DNA of 64,000 bases from Cyclaneusma minus. Lineage: Eukaryota > Ascomycota > Leotiomycetes > Marthamycetales > Marthamycetaceae. The translations under genes were made by a program, and so were the position numbers. Shown piece by piece: positions 24,279-35,100 of the stretch (positions are counted from its first letter, which is position 1; each line of letters begins with the position of its first letter). The stretch is taken from contig JAKZHN010000004.1 in the NCBI GenBank assembly GCA_037179335.1, positions 1,364,001 to 1,428,000 on the forward strand, read 5' to 3'. Below the pieces are notes generated by a model, which worked only from the letters and a program-made list of their open reading frames with translations, was not told the origin of the DNA and searched no databases.

Positions 24279-27210
24279 GGGCAGCGATTCACTGGTTGTT
24301 TCCTCCTCAAGAGAGATGGTCTCATTGAATGTGGCCTTATGTTCCCAGTCCATCGGTGCGGTCGATTGGGGCTGTCGCGTGGCCCAGATCTAAAAAACTT
24401 GGAAGTAAATACCCAAACTGTGAATCCAGGCCTTGGGTGAACATGGTAAATAATACCCCGAGCAAAAGCAGAAGCGACGCCTAAAGGCAGCTGCTGTCAT
24501 GCACCTTCCCTGCTGTCACTACAGCTACCATCTGCCATTTCGTCTCTACATGTAAATTGGTACCAAAAAACCGATCACGTGCACCCTCCCTACCAGTACC
24601 TCTTGGGATACAAAAAGGGCACAGATCCCCTGCTCTTTTTCTTCAGAGAATTGTCGCTCGCGTCTTTGTTCCCACTCCCCACAACGTTGTGCTTGCTCGG
24701 GATATGTTGCGCGAATTGAGTTTTGAGAAATTTGCAGTCGAATCCTTAGACTTCAAAACGAGTTCTTTTGAAAATATAGTGGTATAGAAGTTGTGGATAA
24801 CACTCAATTAATAGCAGAAGTGACGCCTAGAACAGCTGCTGCCATTCAACTTCCCTGTTGCAGCAAGTGTCTACCACCTACCCCTAGCTTGGTGTCTAGC
24901 TCTATCCCGCGCAAGCGAGCCATCACGTGCCAGCAAACTTGCTTCTTGGGCTATAAAATGGCCTTTGGTGCTACCTGCTGTCGCTAAACTTCCCTATTGT
25001 CGTTTCAACAATTATTCGTGCATATGGAGCCACTATCTACCTACCCCTTTGCAACGTCTCATTCCATTGATACCAAATGGTCACCTGCACCCTCCTACCA
25101 GTACCTCTTCGGCTATAAAAGGGACAGAGATCCCCTTGTTCTTTTCTCTTCCAAGAGCAGTAGTAGACATTCGGAATCTCAATGAGACTGCAGTAATTAG
25201 TACTCGATCCTATATGAGTCAGATCTGAGCAACACAGAGACGCATCCACGTTTTCTGGGAACCCAGTGGTTGCAGAAATTCCGAAAAGTAGTTGTGAGAT
25301 GCTAAAGTGGCGTTTGGTGACAGCTACCTGCTGTCGGTGAATTTCCCTATTATCGTTTCAACAATCATCCGTCCACATGCAGCCATTAGGTATCTACCCC
25401 TTTGCGACGTCTCAATCCATACCAGATGGTCACACCCTCCTACCAGTATCTCTTCGGCTATAAAAGGACAGATATCCCCTTGTTCTTTTTCTCTTCCAAG
25501 AGAAGGAATAGACATTCGCAACTTGAATGGGATCGCAATCATTGGTATTCCATATCACACAAGTCAGATCTGAGCAACTTGGAAAGGTATCCTCAGATTC
25601 TAAACCTTAGTCTCCCGTGAATTCAGGAATTCCTAAAAGTAGTTTCGAAATGCACAAATAGCGTTTGGTGGTACCTGCTGTCATTCAACTTCCCTGCTGT
25701 CATTGAGCCACCCTACTGTTATTGGCCTAAATCTATCCCAGCCTAGAGCTTGGTGTTTGGGTACGCCCCAAGTAACCAATCACACACACTCCCCCTCAAA
25801 CCCTTGGCTATAAAAAGGCCACAAATCCCCTCCTTCCCTTCTTCTTTAAACCCGTACAACTGACTGATCGAATCTACGGATCCAATGGCATTGTTGTGGA
25901 GGCAGCACATATCACACCCAGTAAATTTCAAGCTTGGAAGAGAACACCCCAAATTCAAACCGAGGACTTGTTAAATTATGCGCATTTCGTAGCTATAGCC
26001 TTTAGAGTCAGGAAAACAGTTGCGAGATGCTGAAGTGGCGGGTGGTGACAGCTGCCACCATTTAACTCCCCTACTGTCATTTCAACAATTATCCATACCC
26101 ATATAACCACTCTACCATTCGGTGTACAGCTCTGTTCCAACCAAATAAGTCACGTGCACCCTCCCTACCAATACCTCTTCGCCTATAAATAGGGCAGCAA
26201 TCCCCCATCTTTTCTTCTTCAGAAAGCCACCTCTATTCCTAACTCTTTCTACTCTGCGAAGGAATAGCCATGTTGGCAGTACAAGTCGCAAGAGCGAGGT
26301 AGGTTTCAAGCTCAGAAGCAGATATCCCAAGCCAAAGACTGGCAAGTTATGCACCTCTCATTGCTGTAAAAAGTCGGGGAAGCAGTTTTGAGATGCAAAA
26401 GTGATTTATAAGGGCAGCCACTGTCATTCAACTTCCCTGCTGCCATTGACCCAAATCTATCCCAGCCTAGAGCTTGGTGTTTGGGTACGTCCCAAGCAAG
26501 CAAGCACCTAATCACATACACTCCCCCTCGATCCTCTAGCTATAAAAGGCCACACATGAGATGCACCAGTTCTTTCCTTCTCCAAGCCCGTCTCACTATC
26601 CAAGACTTCCCACGATTATGGAAGTAACGGCATTGCTGTGGTACTACTCTAGTACACCTCGCGCAGGTTTCATTTGAAAAAATACTCCATCCAAAGCAAG
26701 GACTTGCAAGTCGTGGACCTCTCATAGCTATAAAAATTCCGAAACATCCATGAGCAAAAGCAGAAGTGCCGCCCAACCAAAAGGCCACTACTGTCGCTGA
26801 AATCCCCTGCTGTCACTGCTAGTATCGACCTTCAATTTAGCATCTGCTGTCTCGATCTCAGTTTTGGAAAGCTTTTCTTCCACTAAGTGAATCTACTCTG
26901 TAGACATGTGTGTAGGTGGCATGCGCTTTCGAAAAATACCAGTTTGGTACCCATCGAGGAGAGTGAGACAAAGCAATGCCAAAGATGCCGTAGGGTGATG
27001 CTTGTCAGGGTCTGAAAATCTGCTCATCCATCAGAGGAGGGACTGGGGTTTATATACCCCTTCCCACCAAGAGAAATTCACCACCTACCTAACCATCCGT
27101 GTTTAGCATCTTCACATCGCTGAAAGCCTAAATCACGTGCCCGGAAGACGATCACGACACATCAAAGATCCACACCAGTAGACAGACAGACATGTGATGG
27201 AAAAGGAGGC

Positions 27211-27240
27211 TGAAAGCCTGAAAGCCTGAAAGCCTGAAAT
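27211..27240. repeat. 8-bp microsatellite TGAAAGCC
   Basis: Three full copies of TGAAAGCC and a partial fourth lie between the end of the array and the ion-channel gene. Confidence 0.8.
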
Positions 27241-27349
27241 CCAATAGCTTGTAACACTACGCTCTACCCATATCTCCTCTCCCGCAGGTCTCTTGAGTCA
27301 CTCATTGTCTCTCTCTACCTACCAAACCCTTTCTCATAAGTTTACAATT

Positions 27350-27411
27350 TTATCCATTTTATCCACTTTATCCACTTTATCCACTTTATCCACTTTATCC
27401 ACTTCATCCTA
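27350..27411. repeat. 10-bp minisatellite (CACTTTATCC)n
   Basis: About six near-perfect tandem copies of CACTTTATCC, with variants at both edges, lie some 375 bp beyond the stop codon of the minus-strand ion-channel gene. Confidence 0.9.
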
Positions 27412-27785
27412 TCCATCCACCTTTCCACAAAGCGCCTAGAAGCGCTGCCTAGCCTGGAAGCCAGTTTGAACCAGCCAAGTGAAATAACGAACTCGTGCAA
27501 ACGCCACGCAAAGCCAAACAAACAAACAGATGCGATGCTCGAACAATCGGGAACCGCAGACGCCGTGCAAACTCGAAAGCCAAGGGTCCTGAAAGACTAC
27601 TTTGCCGTGTGCGTTTTCAATGAACTGAACGCAGAACCAGTAAAAGACAAGGACGAATACAAGTACGAAGAGTTGATAGAAAGAGCCGGTGGTCGATCGC
27701 GAACGAAAGAGATCGATGAACCAGACAAAACTCCGAGAGCAGGAAGTAGCACGAGACCACCGTGGGCAGTCAGCGCGTCCATACC

Positions 27786-30382
27786 TCACACCTTCGGCCC
27801 CGTACTGCCCCTCCTCCTCCGCGTCCTAAACCGACTCTCCGGCGTCCCACTCCTATCCCTGATCAACGGACTCCTCATCGTACTCGCCTCCCTCGTCCGA
27901 TCCTGACTCGCCCCCACGCGCCTCCCATCCCTATCCCTCGACAAACCCGAATAGCGCCTCTTCCTCTCCCTACTCAAATCAACCGTCAGATTCTGCGGCG
28001 CCCTCCTCACCGTCCCACTCCCCGTGCCCATATCGCTAATCTCCCGGTCCCTACTCCTACTCTCACCTGCCCCCAGCCCCTGCACTCCGGGCCCACTGCC
28101 CCGCGAATCATGACTCCAATGCCGAACCAACAAACTATCCCTACTCTCCCCCATCGGATCCCGCTCCTCCTCCCCATCACTCCGCACATCCCTCTCCCTC
28201 ATCCCCGCCACGCTCGCACTCGGCAGCATCGTACTCATCGGCTCTGAGTGCACATCACCCCCATCATCATCCTCCACAGACCCAGCAAGGCGTGCATCAT
28301 CCTCTTCCAGCTCATTCAACTCCGGTTGCTGATCCATCCAATGCGTAATATTATGCTGCGTCTGACTCCTCTGCAGCACCTTCGGTCTAATACTTGACGG
28401 CGCTATTGAAAACACTTCAGAAAGCGCGCGGTCTTGGTGATGACCGACTGTGCTGCCTTCGCCGCGGAAGCGGATTGTTACAGGAGGAGAGAGGAGGCCT
28501 TCGGCGAAGGAAATCATGCGATTGCGTATGGGACCGCCGCCGAGATGGTTGTTCTCGATGAGGTCTTCGGGGACGAAGATGTTGCGGGCGACGAAGAGGC
28601 GTTCGTAGAGGTAGATGATCCAGAGGAGCGGGAAATGCGTGATTTTAATCACATAGCGATTCAGCTTCACAAACTCATGCAACGGCAGCATGAAACGCAG
28701 CGGCGTAAGCACCCAAGCCAGGATATTCGAAGGCGCCACGTAGCTAAACAGCGCATCGTTTTTGACCATTGAAAGCGTGTTGACGGCGAACAGAAACTGG
28801 TGTTCCTCGTGGGCGTTGGCGGCGATGGACATGAACGAGTTGGTGAGGACGGTGATGAGGATGGTGACGATGACGTAGTGCGTGAGGATGAGGAAGATGA
28901 CGAGGATGAAGCGACCGAGGATGTTGTAGTCCCACATGATTTCCCAGGCGGCGGGGGTGAAGCCGAGCAGCATTTGGAGCATGCGGTAGGACACGTCTTT
29001 GGGCGTGTGGTCGGAGGTGCCGAAGGAGAAGGCGATGAAGAAGCCGCTGCAGGAGATGACGATTAGTATTATGACGGCAATTAGGTCTTGGGCCATGATG
29101 CGGAAGGCGATTAGTAGCTGGGAGAAGTAGCGGTAGTGATCTAGGGCACTGAACAGGCGGGGGAATAGTAGGACGGCGTTGGCGGCGAGGATCTCGTAGG
29201 CAATCTCGTTCCAGAGCCGGTTCGTTAAGGGGTCGTCGAGGAAGAACGTGTATGCTCGAAGAAAGATGTAGGCCGATAGGAAGATCAAGATGCCGATGTC
29301 GAAGAGGTTCCAGATGGACATGATGTAGAGAGAGAAGCCTTGCTCGTTGAAGCCTACCAGTTCATCCAGCATGTAGCCAAAACTCCAGAACCAGAAGAAT
29401 ATCTCCAGGCCAGTGATGTTGTCATCATGCTCCATCAGGACGCCCAGGAAAAGACCGAGAAGAACTGCGAACGAGAGAGTGGAGAAGACATGGCGATAGC
29501 GTGGGACCCGAAGTCTGGACAACTTGAAGGGACCCGCTTCTCGGGGATCGTAGATCGTAACGCCACGTTGTTCACCCTGGGCGCTGATGAATTCCACCTG
29601 CGGATCACGGGTCGAGTTCATAGTTCCGTAGCCACTACTGCGGCTAGCCTTGGAGTTGCGACGATGAAGATTGTCAGCAGCAGAGTGAAAGACAATGTTG
29701 CCTGCCCAGATAGCTTCCAATTGTTGCACAACAACAGGATGAGCAATAAAGCGTTTGGCATTGGCCTTGATCGCCACTTCAAGCGCCGAAGAGCGTGCCG
29801 CTGTGGGCCTCGGCGAGTTGAGAGCACTAAGTTTTCCCTGAGCCCCATTGGAAGTGTTTGCTTGAGCCATGCCTTGAAGCGGATGCCATTCATAGCACAA
29901 CACATCGATCAATTCTCGCGTAGTGAATTGCTTGAGCATTCTCATGGCCAAAAGCTCGCATACCATAGCACGTGTTCGATTGGTGCCAGCAAGTGCCGGC
30001 TTCATCTGCTCTTCCTTGCGAAACTGCAGGAGGTTTGCCAGCAGAGCAAAAGCAGTGGCTCTGTTAGTATGCGATTCTCGGATTGTCTCTTCCATTGGGC
30101 GGATGAGGAACGATGAGATCTGGGGAGACTTGATCTGGTCCCACGTGAGTGAGGTCTCAATGCGAGATACTATCAGCACGCGCAGAGCATGGACGAGGTT
30201 GTAGACTGGTATTCGATCTGTACTGTCATTAGCAAATGTGATTTTTGGAAGTATTAGATTTCAGTAGTACCGAGGTGAGAAGCATCGAAGATTGGCAGCA
30301 ATGGGTCATTCTCTCCCTCACTGCCCTGGCTCGACCGCGCGGGCGCAGCGGCAAAATAGTCCTCATCCACCGGACCGTCCAT
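27786..30382 (-). CDS. yvc1: TRP-type vacuolar cation channel, YVC1-like
   Basis: Two exons (30382-30271 and 30217-27786) joined over a 53-bp intron give 847 aa. The ATG at 30382 is the first in frame after an in-frame TGA, and the protein begins MDGPVDEDYF. The splice gives HLDRIPVYNLVHALRVLIVS, typical of fungal TRPY proteins. Hydrophobic segments lie at roughly 285-303, 311-335, 340-365, 375-395, 415-440 and 470-500, with a pore-like LQMLLGFTPAAW near 450. The family releases calcium and other cations from the vacuole on stretch or hyperosmotic shock. The long cytosolic tail (about 600-847) is hydrophilic, rich in Arg, Ser and acidic residues, with possible phosphorylation sites. The gene is divergent from ura2, about 1.75 kb away. 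Confidence 0.9.
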
Positions 30383-32131
30383 CCTGACAGCGCTTCAAAC
30401 GACGTAGAGGGCGACACAGGCTTGAGCTGCTCAGTGCTAGCAAATACAGCAATGATATTTGCGCGTCTGTCGTTGTTGTGATGAGCGGTGGCAGGAATCA
30501 CTGTTTTGACGGTGACGGCTCGTGCTTTGGCGCAAGATGGTGGTGCGCCTAGTCCAGGGGAGAATGCCAGACGTTGTTACCGGGAATCCCAAATAGCAGG
30601 ACAGATGCGCGCGTAATAACTACCCATGAAGCAAGAAACAGAAATGGGGAGCGACGTGAGAGAATTGCGGTTGAAAGGCCTGACTCGGGGAGCTCGAGGA
30701 TGGAGGAAGCGAGGCGCTCTACGGGCGGTGTTTCTACGAGGCAACTGCGCAGACAGCGGATGAGCTTTGACTGTCCGAGAGTAGCTGATAGATTAAGAGC
30801 ACTATGTCTACAGTTCGACAGAGCTTTCGGGCAGCAAGAGCATCGTGTTTGATTGAGAGGTCTGGGAGCTGCGAGGTCAAGCTGTTGTCGCTGGATGCTG
30901 TGTCTTGTCGAGTCCGCCGTCGACTCCAGGCTGCACATCTCGCTCGCACATGGCATTTCGCAGTTTGGCACTAATCTTATCGCAATCGCAGCACCTGGCC
31001 CCTGTGCATCAAACAGCCGCCGGTCCAACGCTGCAACGTCGTGATTTCGTCATCAATGCTTTGAAAATATTTTTGGAGACTTGAAATCTTTTCAGATGGG
31101 GTGAATGATTGTTTGTTCATTTGGTTAAAAATGTGTTGTCGGTTGGCCCCTTTATGCTGAACCGAGAACGCATCTCGACCCTCTGGACCCCCTTCCCCCA
31201 GATCGACATCACGAGCATTTTGCGGCGGAATCGTGCATAAGAAGCGACCTCTGCCACTGGCCTGCGGTCGCGACAGGGGGTGGTGCATCGGGATGCAGCA
31301 GCAGGGAGAAGCGCCAATCCTCCAATCGCCGTGTCCTCGACCTGCACGTCAACAGCGACGGCCAAGGTTCGTCTTTGTTTGCATCAAAGCGGGCGAATTC
31401 GTAGAATCGCTGTCGGTGGTCACGATGTTCTGTGGAAACCTCAGCTCGACGATGGGTTGCTGCCCCTGACTCAGCTTTCTTCTCCAGCCCGACTCAAGTA
31501 GCTTCGGCTAGAGCTTAGGGTACCAAGCTCCACGACCCTGCAAAGAGCTCTGCTGAAACGCCTGGTCATGCTGGTCAGTGGGTGAGGCATTTATGGACTT
31601 TGAGAAGGGCATCGACGAGCAGGAATTTTGGAAATGCCTCAACAACTCGTCGTGTTCGTGGACGTTCTGTGTTCAAGTGTGTTTCTGGCTCGTCTGGAGC
31701 TATGCAATGTGTCCCCAGAAAAGTGAGCGGTGATGTCAGCGCCAAGCCCATGCACGTGATTTAGTCCCCGAATTTTTTATGCAAGGCGGCCCGTGCTCGA
31801 AGGACGGTGAATCGGCTCAGCCCCATGCGGCTTAGCCGGGTGGCAGAATCGAAGAATTCGAACTTTTCTACACTTCCTCACAAACTTTTGCAAGAATTTC
31901 CATATCCTCCCCCACATTGCTACCCAAATTCGCTCTGAAAGTGCCTTGAGGTCGAGAGCGGCTTCGCCATCGCGGATGATCAAATAGATCTTGCCCCCGC
32001 CACCTTCCACGAGAGAAATCTCCAGCTTCCTCGGTTTCGAAATACTCGACTTCGCGAACCCACCGTCGTTCTTTGAGAACCGAAAAGCCCAGACGACTTC
32101 GTGTTGAAGCTGAAAGCTCCCAACCTTCACC
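30383..32131. other. Divergent intergenic region (yvc1 / ura2)
   Basis: This region should contain both promoters. Frames of up to about 160 codons exist (for example minus strand 30549-31028) but have no recognisable domain, and both strands are open in several frames, as expected by chance in GC-balanced DNA. No array units and no strong TATA box were found. Confidence 0.55.
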
Positions 32132-35100
32132 ATGGCTGCCCTTCCGAACCCGCCTGTCACTGCGAAATTGCTCGATACCGAAGAGGCAAGACTTGTCAGC
32201 CTGGAACTTCAAGATGGCGCTGTCTACCAAGGCTACAGCTTCGGTGCCAAGAAGAGCGCGGCTGGAGAACTGGTCTTTCAGACTGGTATGGTGGGATACC
32301 CAGAATCCATAACTGATCCCTCCTACCGCGGCCAGATCCTCGTCATCACCTTCCCCTTGGTCGGCAACTACGGTGTGCCATCTCGAGAGACCGTCGACAG
32401 CCTTCTGGGAGATCTTCCAGAGCACTTCGAGTCCTCGCAGATCCACATCGCTGGTTTGGTCGTCGCTTCGTACTCTGGTGAGGACTACTCGCACCACCTT
32501 GCGACATCCTCTCTTGGCACATGGATGAAGGAACAGGGCGTTCCCGGTATTTATGGTGTGGACACTCGGTCCTTGACCAAGAAAATCAGAAATGAGGGAA
32601 GCATGCTGGGACGTATGCTGCTGCAGAAGGAGAAGCTCGCCAACGGAGAAGTCAATGGAAACGGAGTCCACATTGACAACTCCGCGGCGACTTCTGGTCC
32701 GGAATGGAGATCTCACTTCGAGACTATTGAGTGGATCAATCCCAACACTAGAAACCTCGTAGCCGATGGTGAGTCCACCGTAAATAGCCCATGACTTGGG
32801 CTGACACTGGCATGTAGTTTCCATCAAGGAGCCCAAACTCTACTCGCCACCCCCGTCAGTTGCCCTCAAACACCCGTCTGGTAGACCCGTCCGTGTATTG
32901 TGCCTGGACGTGGGCTTGAAGTACAATCAATTGCGCTGCCTCCTCCGTAGAGGCGTAGAAGTGCTCGTATGCCCCTGGGACTATGACTTTCCGGCCCTTG
33001 CTGGCAAGGACTATGATGGTCTCTTCATCTCCAACGGTCCTGGTGACCCTGCCATGATGTCTGCAACTGTGAAGCACATTCAAGCCGCCATGGCAGAGAA
33101 CCGAACCCCAATTTTCGGTATCTGCTTGGGACACCAACTTCTTGCCAGAGCTGCCGGTGCTTCCACACTGAAGATGAAATTCGGTAACCGTGGACACAAC
33201 ATCCCTTGTACCAACATGTTGACGGGACAATGCCATATTACCTCCCAAAACCACGGATTCGCTGTCGATGCTACTACCTTGCCGCAAGACTGGACTGAAC
33301 TCTTCATCAATGCCAACGATGGAAGCAACGAAGGTATTCGACATGTCAGCAAGCCATACTTCAGTGTGCAGTTCCACCCGGAGAGCACCCCTGGCCCAAG
33401 AGACACCGAGTTCCTCTTCAATGTCTTCATCGACACGATCATGAACACTCTCAAGGAGTCAAGCCTCTTGAATGCCCCTGTCCACTTCCCAGGCGGAGAC
33501 ATTGTCGAAAATGCCAGACTTCGCCCCAGAGTCAGCGTCAAGAAGGTCTTGGTTCTCGGAAGTGGTGGTCTCAGTATTGGACAGGCAGGAGAGTTTGACT
33601 ACTCTGGTAGTCAAGCCATCAAGGCTTTGAAGGAGGAGGGTATCTACACGGTCTTGATCAACCCCAACATTGCCACCATCCAGACCTCGAAGGGTTTGGC
33701 AGACAAGGTTTACTTCTTGCCTGTTACCCCTGATTTCGTCCGAAAGGTCATCAAGTACGAGCGACCCGATGCCATCTACTGCACATTCGGTGGTCAGACT
33801 GCTCTTGGAGTTGGTATTGCGCTGAAAGACGAATTCGAGGAGTTGGGTGTCCAAGTCCTGGGAACTCCAATTGACACGATCATCACCACCGAGGACCGAG
33901 AGCTTTTCGCTCGCAGCATGGACTCCATTGGAGAGAAATGCGCCAAGTCAGCTTCTGCCAGCAACATCGAAGAGGCAATGCGGGTGGTCAAGGACATTGG
34001 CTTCCCTGTGATCGTCCGAGCAGCCTACGCTCTGGGAGGTCTGGGCAGTGGATTCGCTGATAACGAGAAGGAGCTATTGGAGCTTTGCAACAAGGCTTTC
34101 GCTGCTAGTCCACAGGTCTTGATCGAGCGCAGTATGAAGGGCTGGAAAGAGATTGAGTACGAGGTTGTCCGTGATTGCAGAGACAACTGTATCACCGTCT
34201 GCAACATGGAGAACTTTGATCCTCTGGGAATTCACACCGGAGACTCGATCGTTGTTGCCCCCTCTCAAACGCTTTCCGACGAGGATTACAACATGCTGAG
34301 AACCACCGCTGTCAATGTCATCAGGCATCTTGGCGTTGTGGGAGAGTGTAACATCCAGTACGCTTTGAACCCAACCTCGAAGGAATACTGCATCATCGAA
34401 GTCAATGCCCGTCTTTCCAGGTCTTCCGCCCTCGCCTCCAAGGCAACTGGATACCCCCTTGCCTTCATTGCAGCCAAGCTGGGTCTCAACATCCCATTGA
34501 ACGAGATCAAGAACTCCGTCACAAAGTCCACCTGTGCTTGCTTCGAGCCATCCCTCGACTACGTGGTTGTCAAGATGCCTCGATGGGACTTGAAGAAATT
34601 CACCCGCGTCTCCACCCAGCTCGGCTCCTCCATGAAGAGTGTCGGTGAAGTCATGAGCATCGGCCGAACCTTCGAAGAAGCCATTCAAAAGGCCATCCGA
34701 TCCATCGACTTCCACAACCTCGGCTTCAATGACACCAAAGCCCTGATGTCCATTGACGACGAGCTCCAAACTCCTTCCGACCAGCGTCTCTTCGCCATCG
34801 CCAATGCCATGCACGCTGGCTACTCTGTCGAAAAGATCTGGGAAATGACCAAGATTGACAAGTGGTTCTTGACCAAGCTCAAGGGTCTCAGCGACTTTGG
34901 AAAGATGATGACTGAATACACTCCTCAGTCCATCACCAAGAACTTGTTCAAACAGGCTAAGCAGCTGGGTTTCTCCGACAGGCAGCTGGCAAAGTTCTGG
35001 AGCTCGAATGAGATTGCTGTGAGGAGGACGAGGCTGGAGCTGGGGATTACGCCGTTTGTTAAGCAGATTGATACTGTTGCCGCAGAGTTCCCTGCGTTCA

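Larger units (their letters stand above)
19051..27150 (+). repeat. Promoter-like tandem array, subfamily B (CACGTG type)
   Basis: The best conserved part of the array. TATA boxes: 19454, 20005, 20575, 20920, 21256, 21586, 21921, 22286, 22657, 23008, 23310 (TATGAAAA), 23671, 24271, 24609 (TACAAAAA), 24952, 25114, 25459, 25809, 26184, 26541, 26728. The usual period is 330-375 bp. Order in a unit: CTGCTGTC, 11 bp, CTGCTGTC; then 60-80 bp; CACGTGCAG or a one-base variant; 26-37 bp to TATAAAAAGG; then TTCTTTTCTTCTTCAGAG. Downstream come ATGGCATTGCTGTGG, CACGTCGCGC, CTCAAGGCTTATGGATTTTT and TTGTGAGATG. Longer units (551-600 bp) carry an extra minus-strand TATATAAA. Frames after the ATG diverge quickly between copies. 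Confidence 0.85.

Noticed and set aside
5651..27150. CRISPR-like or centromeric satellite reading of the array
   Set aside because: Units are long, directly repeated and diverged, with organised promoter motifs; there are no short identical repeats with unique spacers, and the period and GC content do not suggest a centromere.
30549..31028. 159-codon minus-strand ORF between yvc1 and ura2
   Set aside because: No domain, no typical start context and open frames on both strands; probably chance in the shared promoter region.
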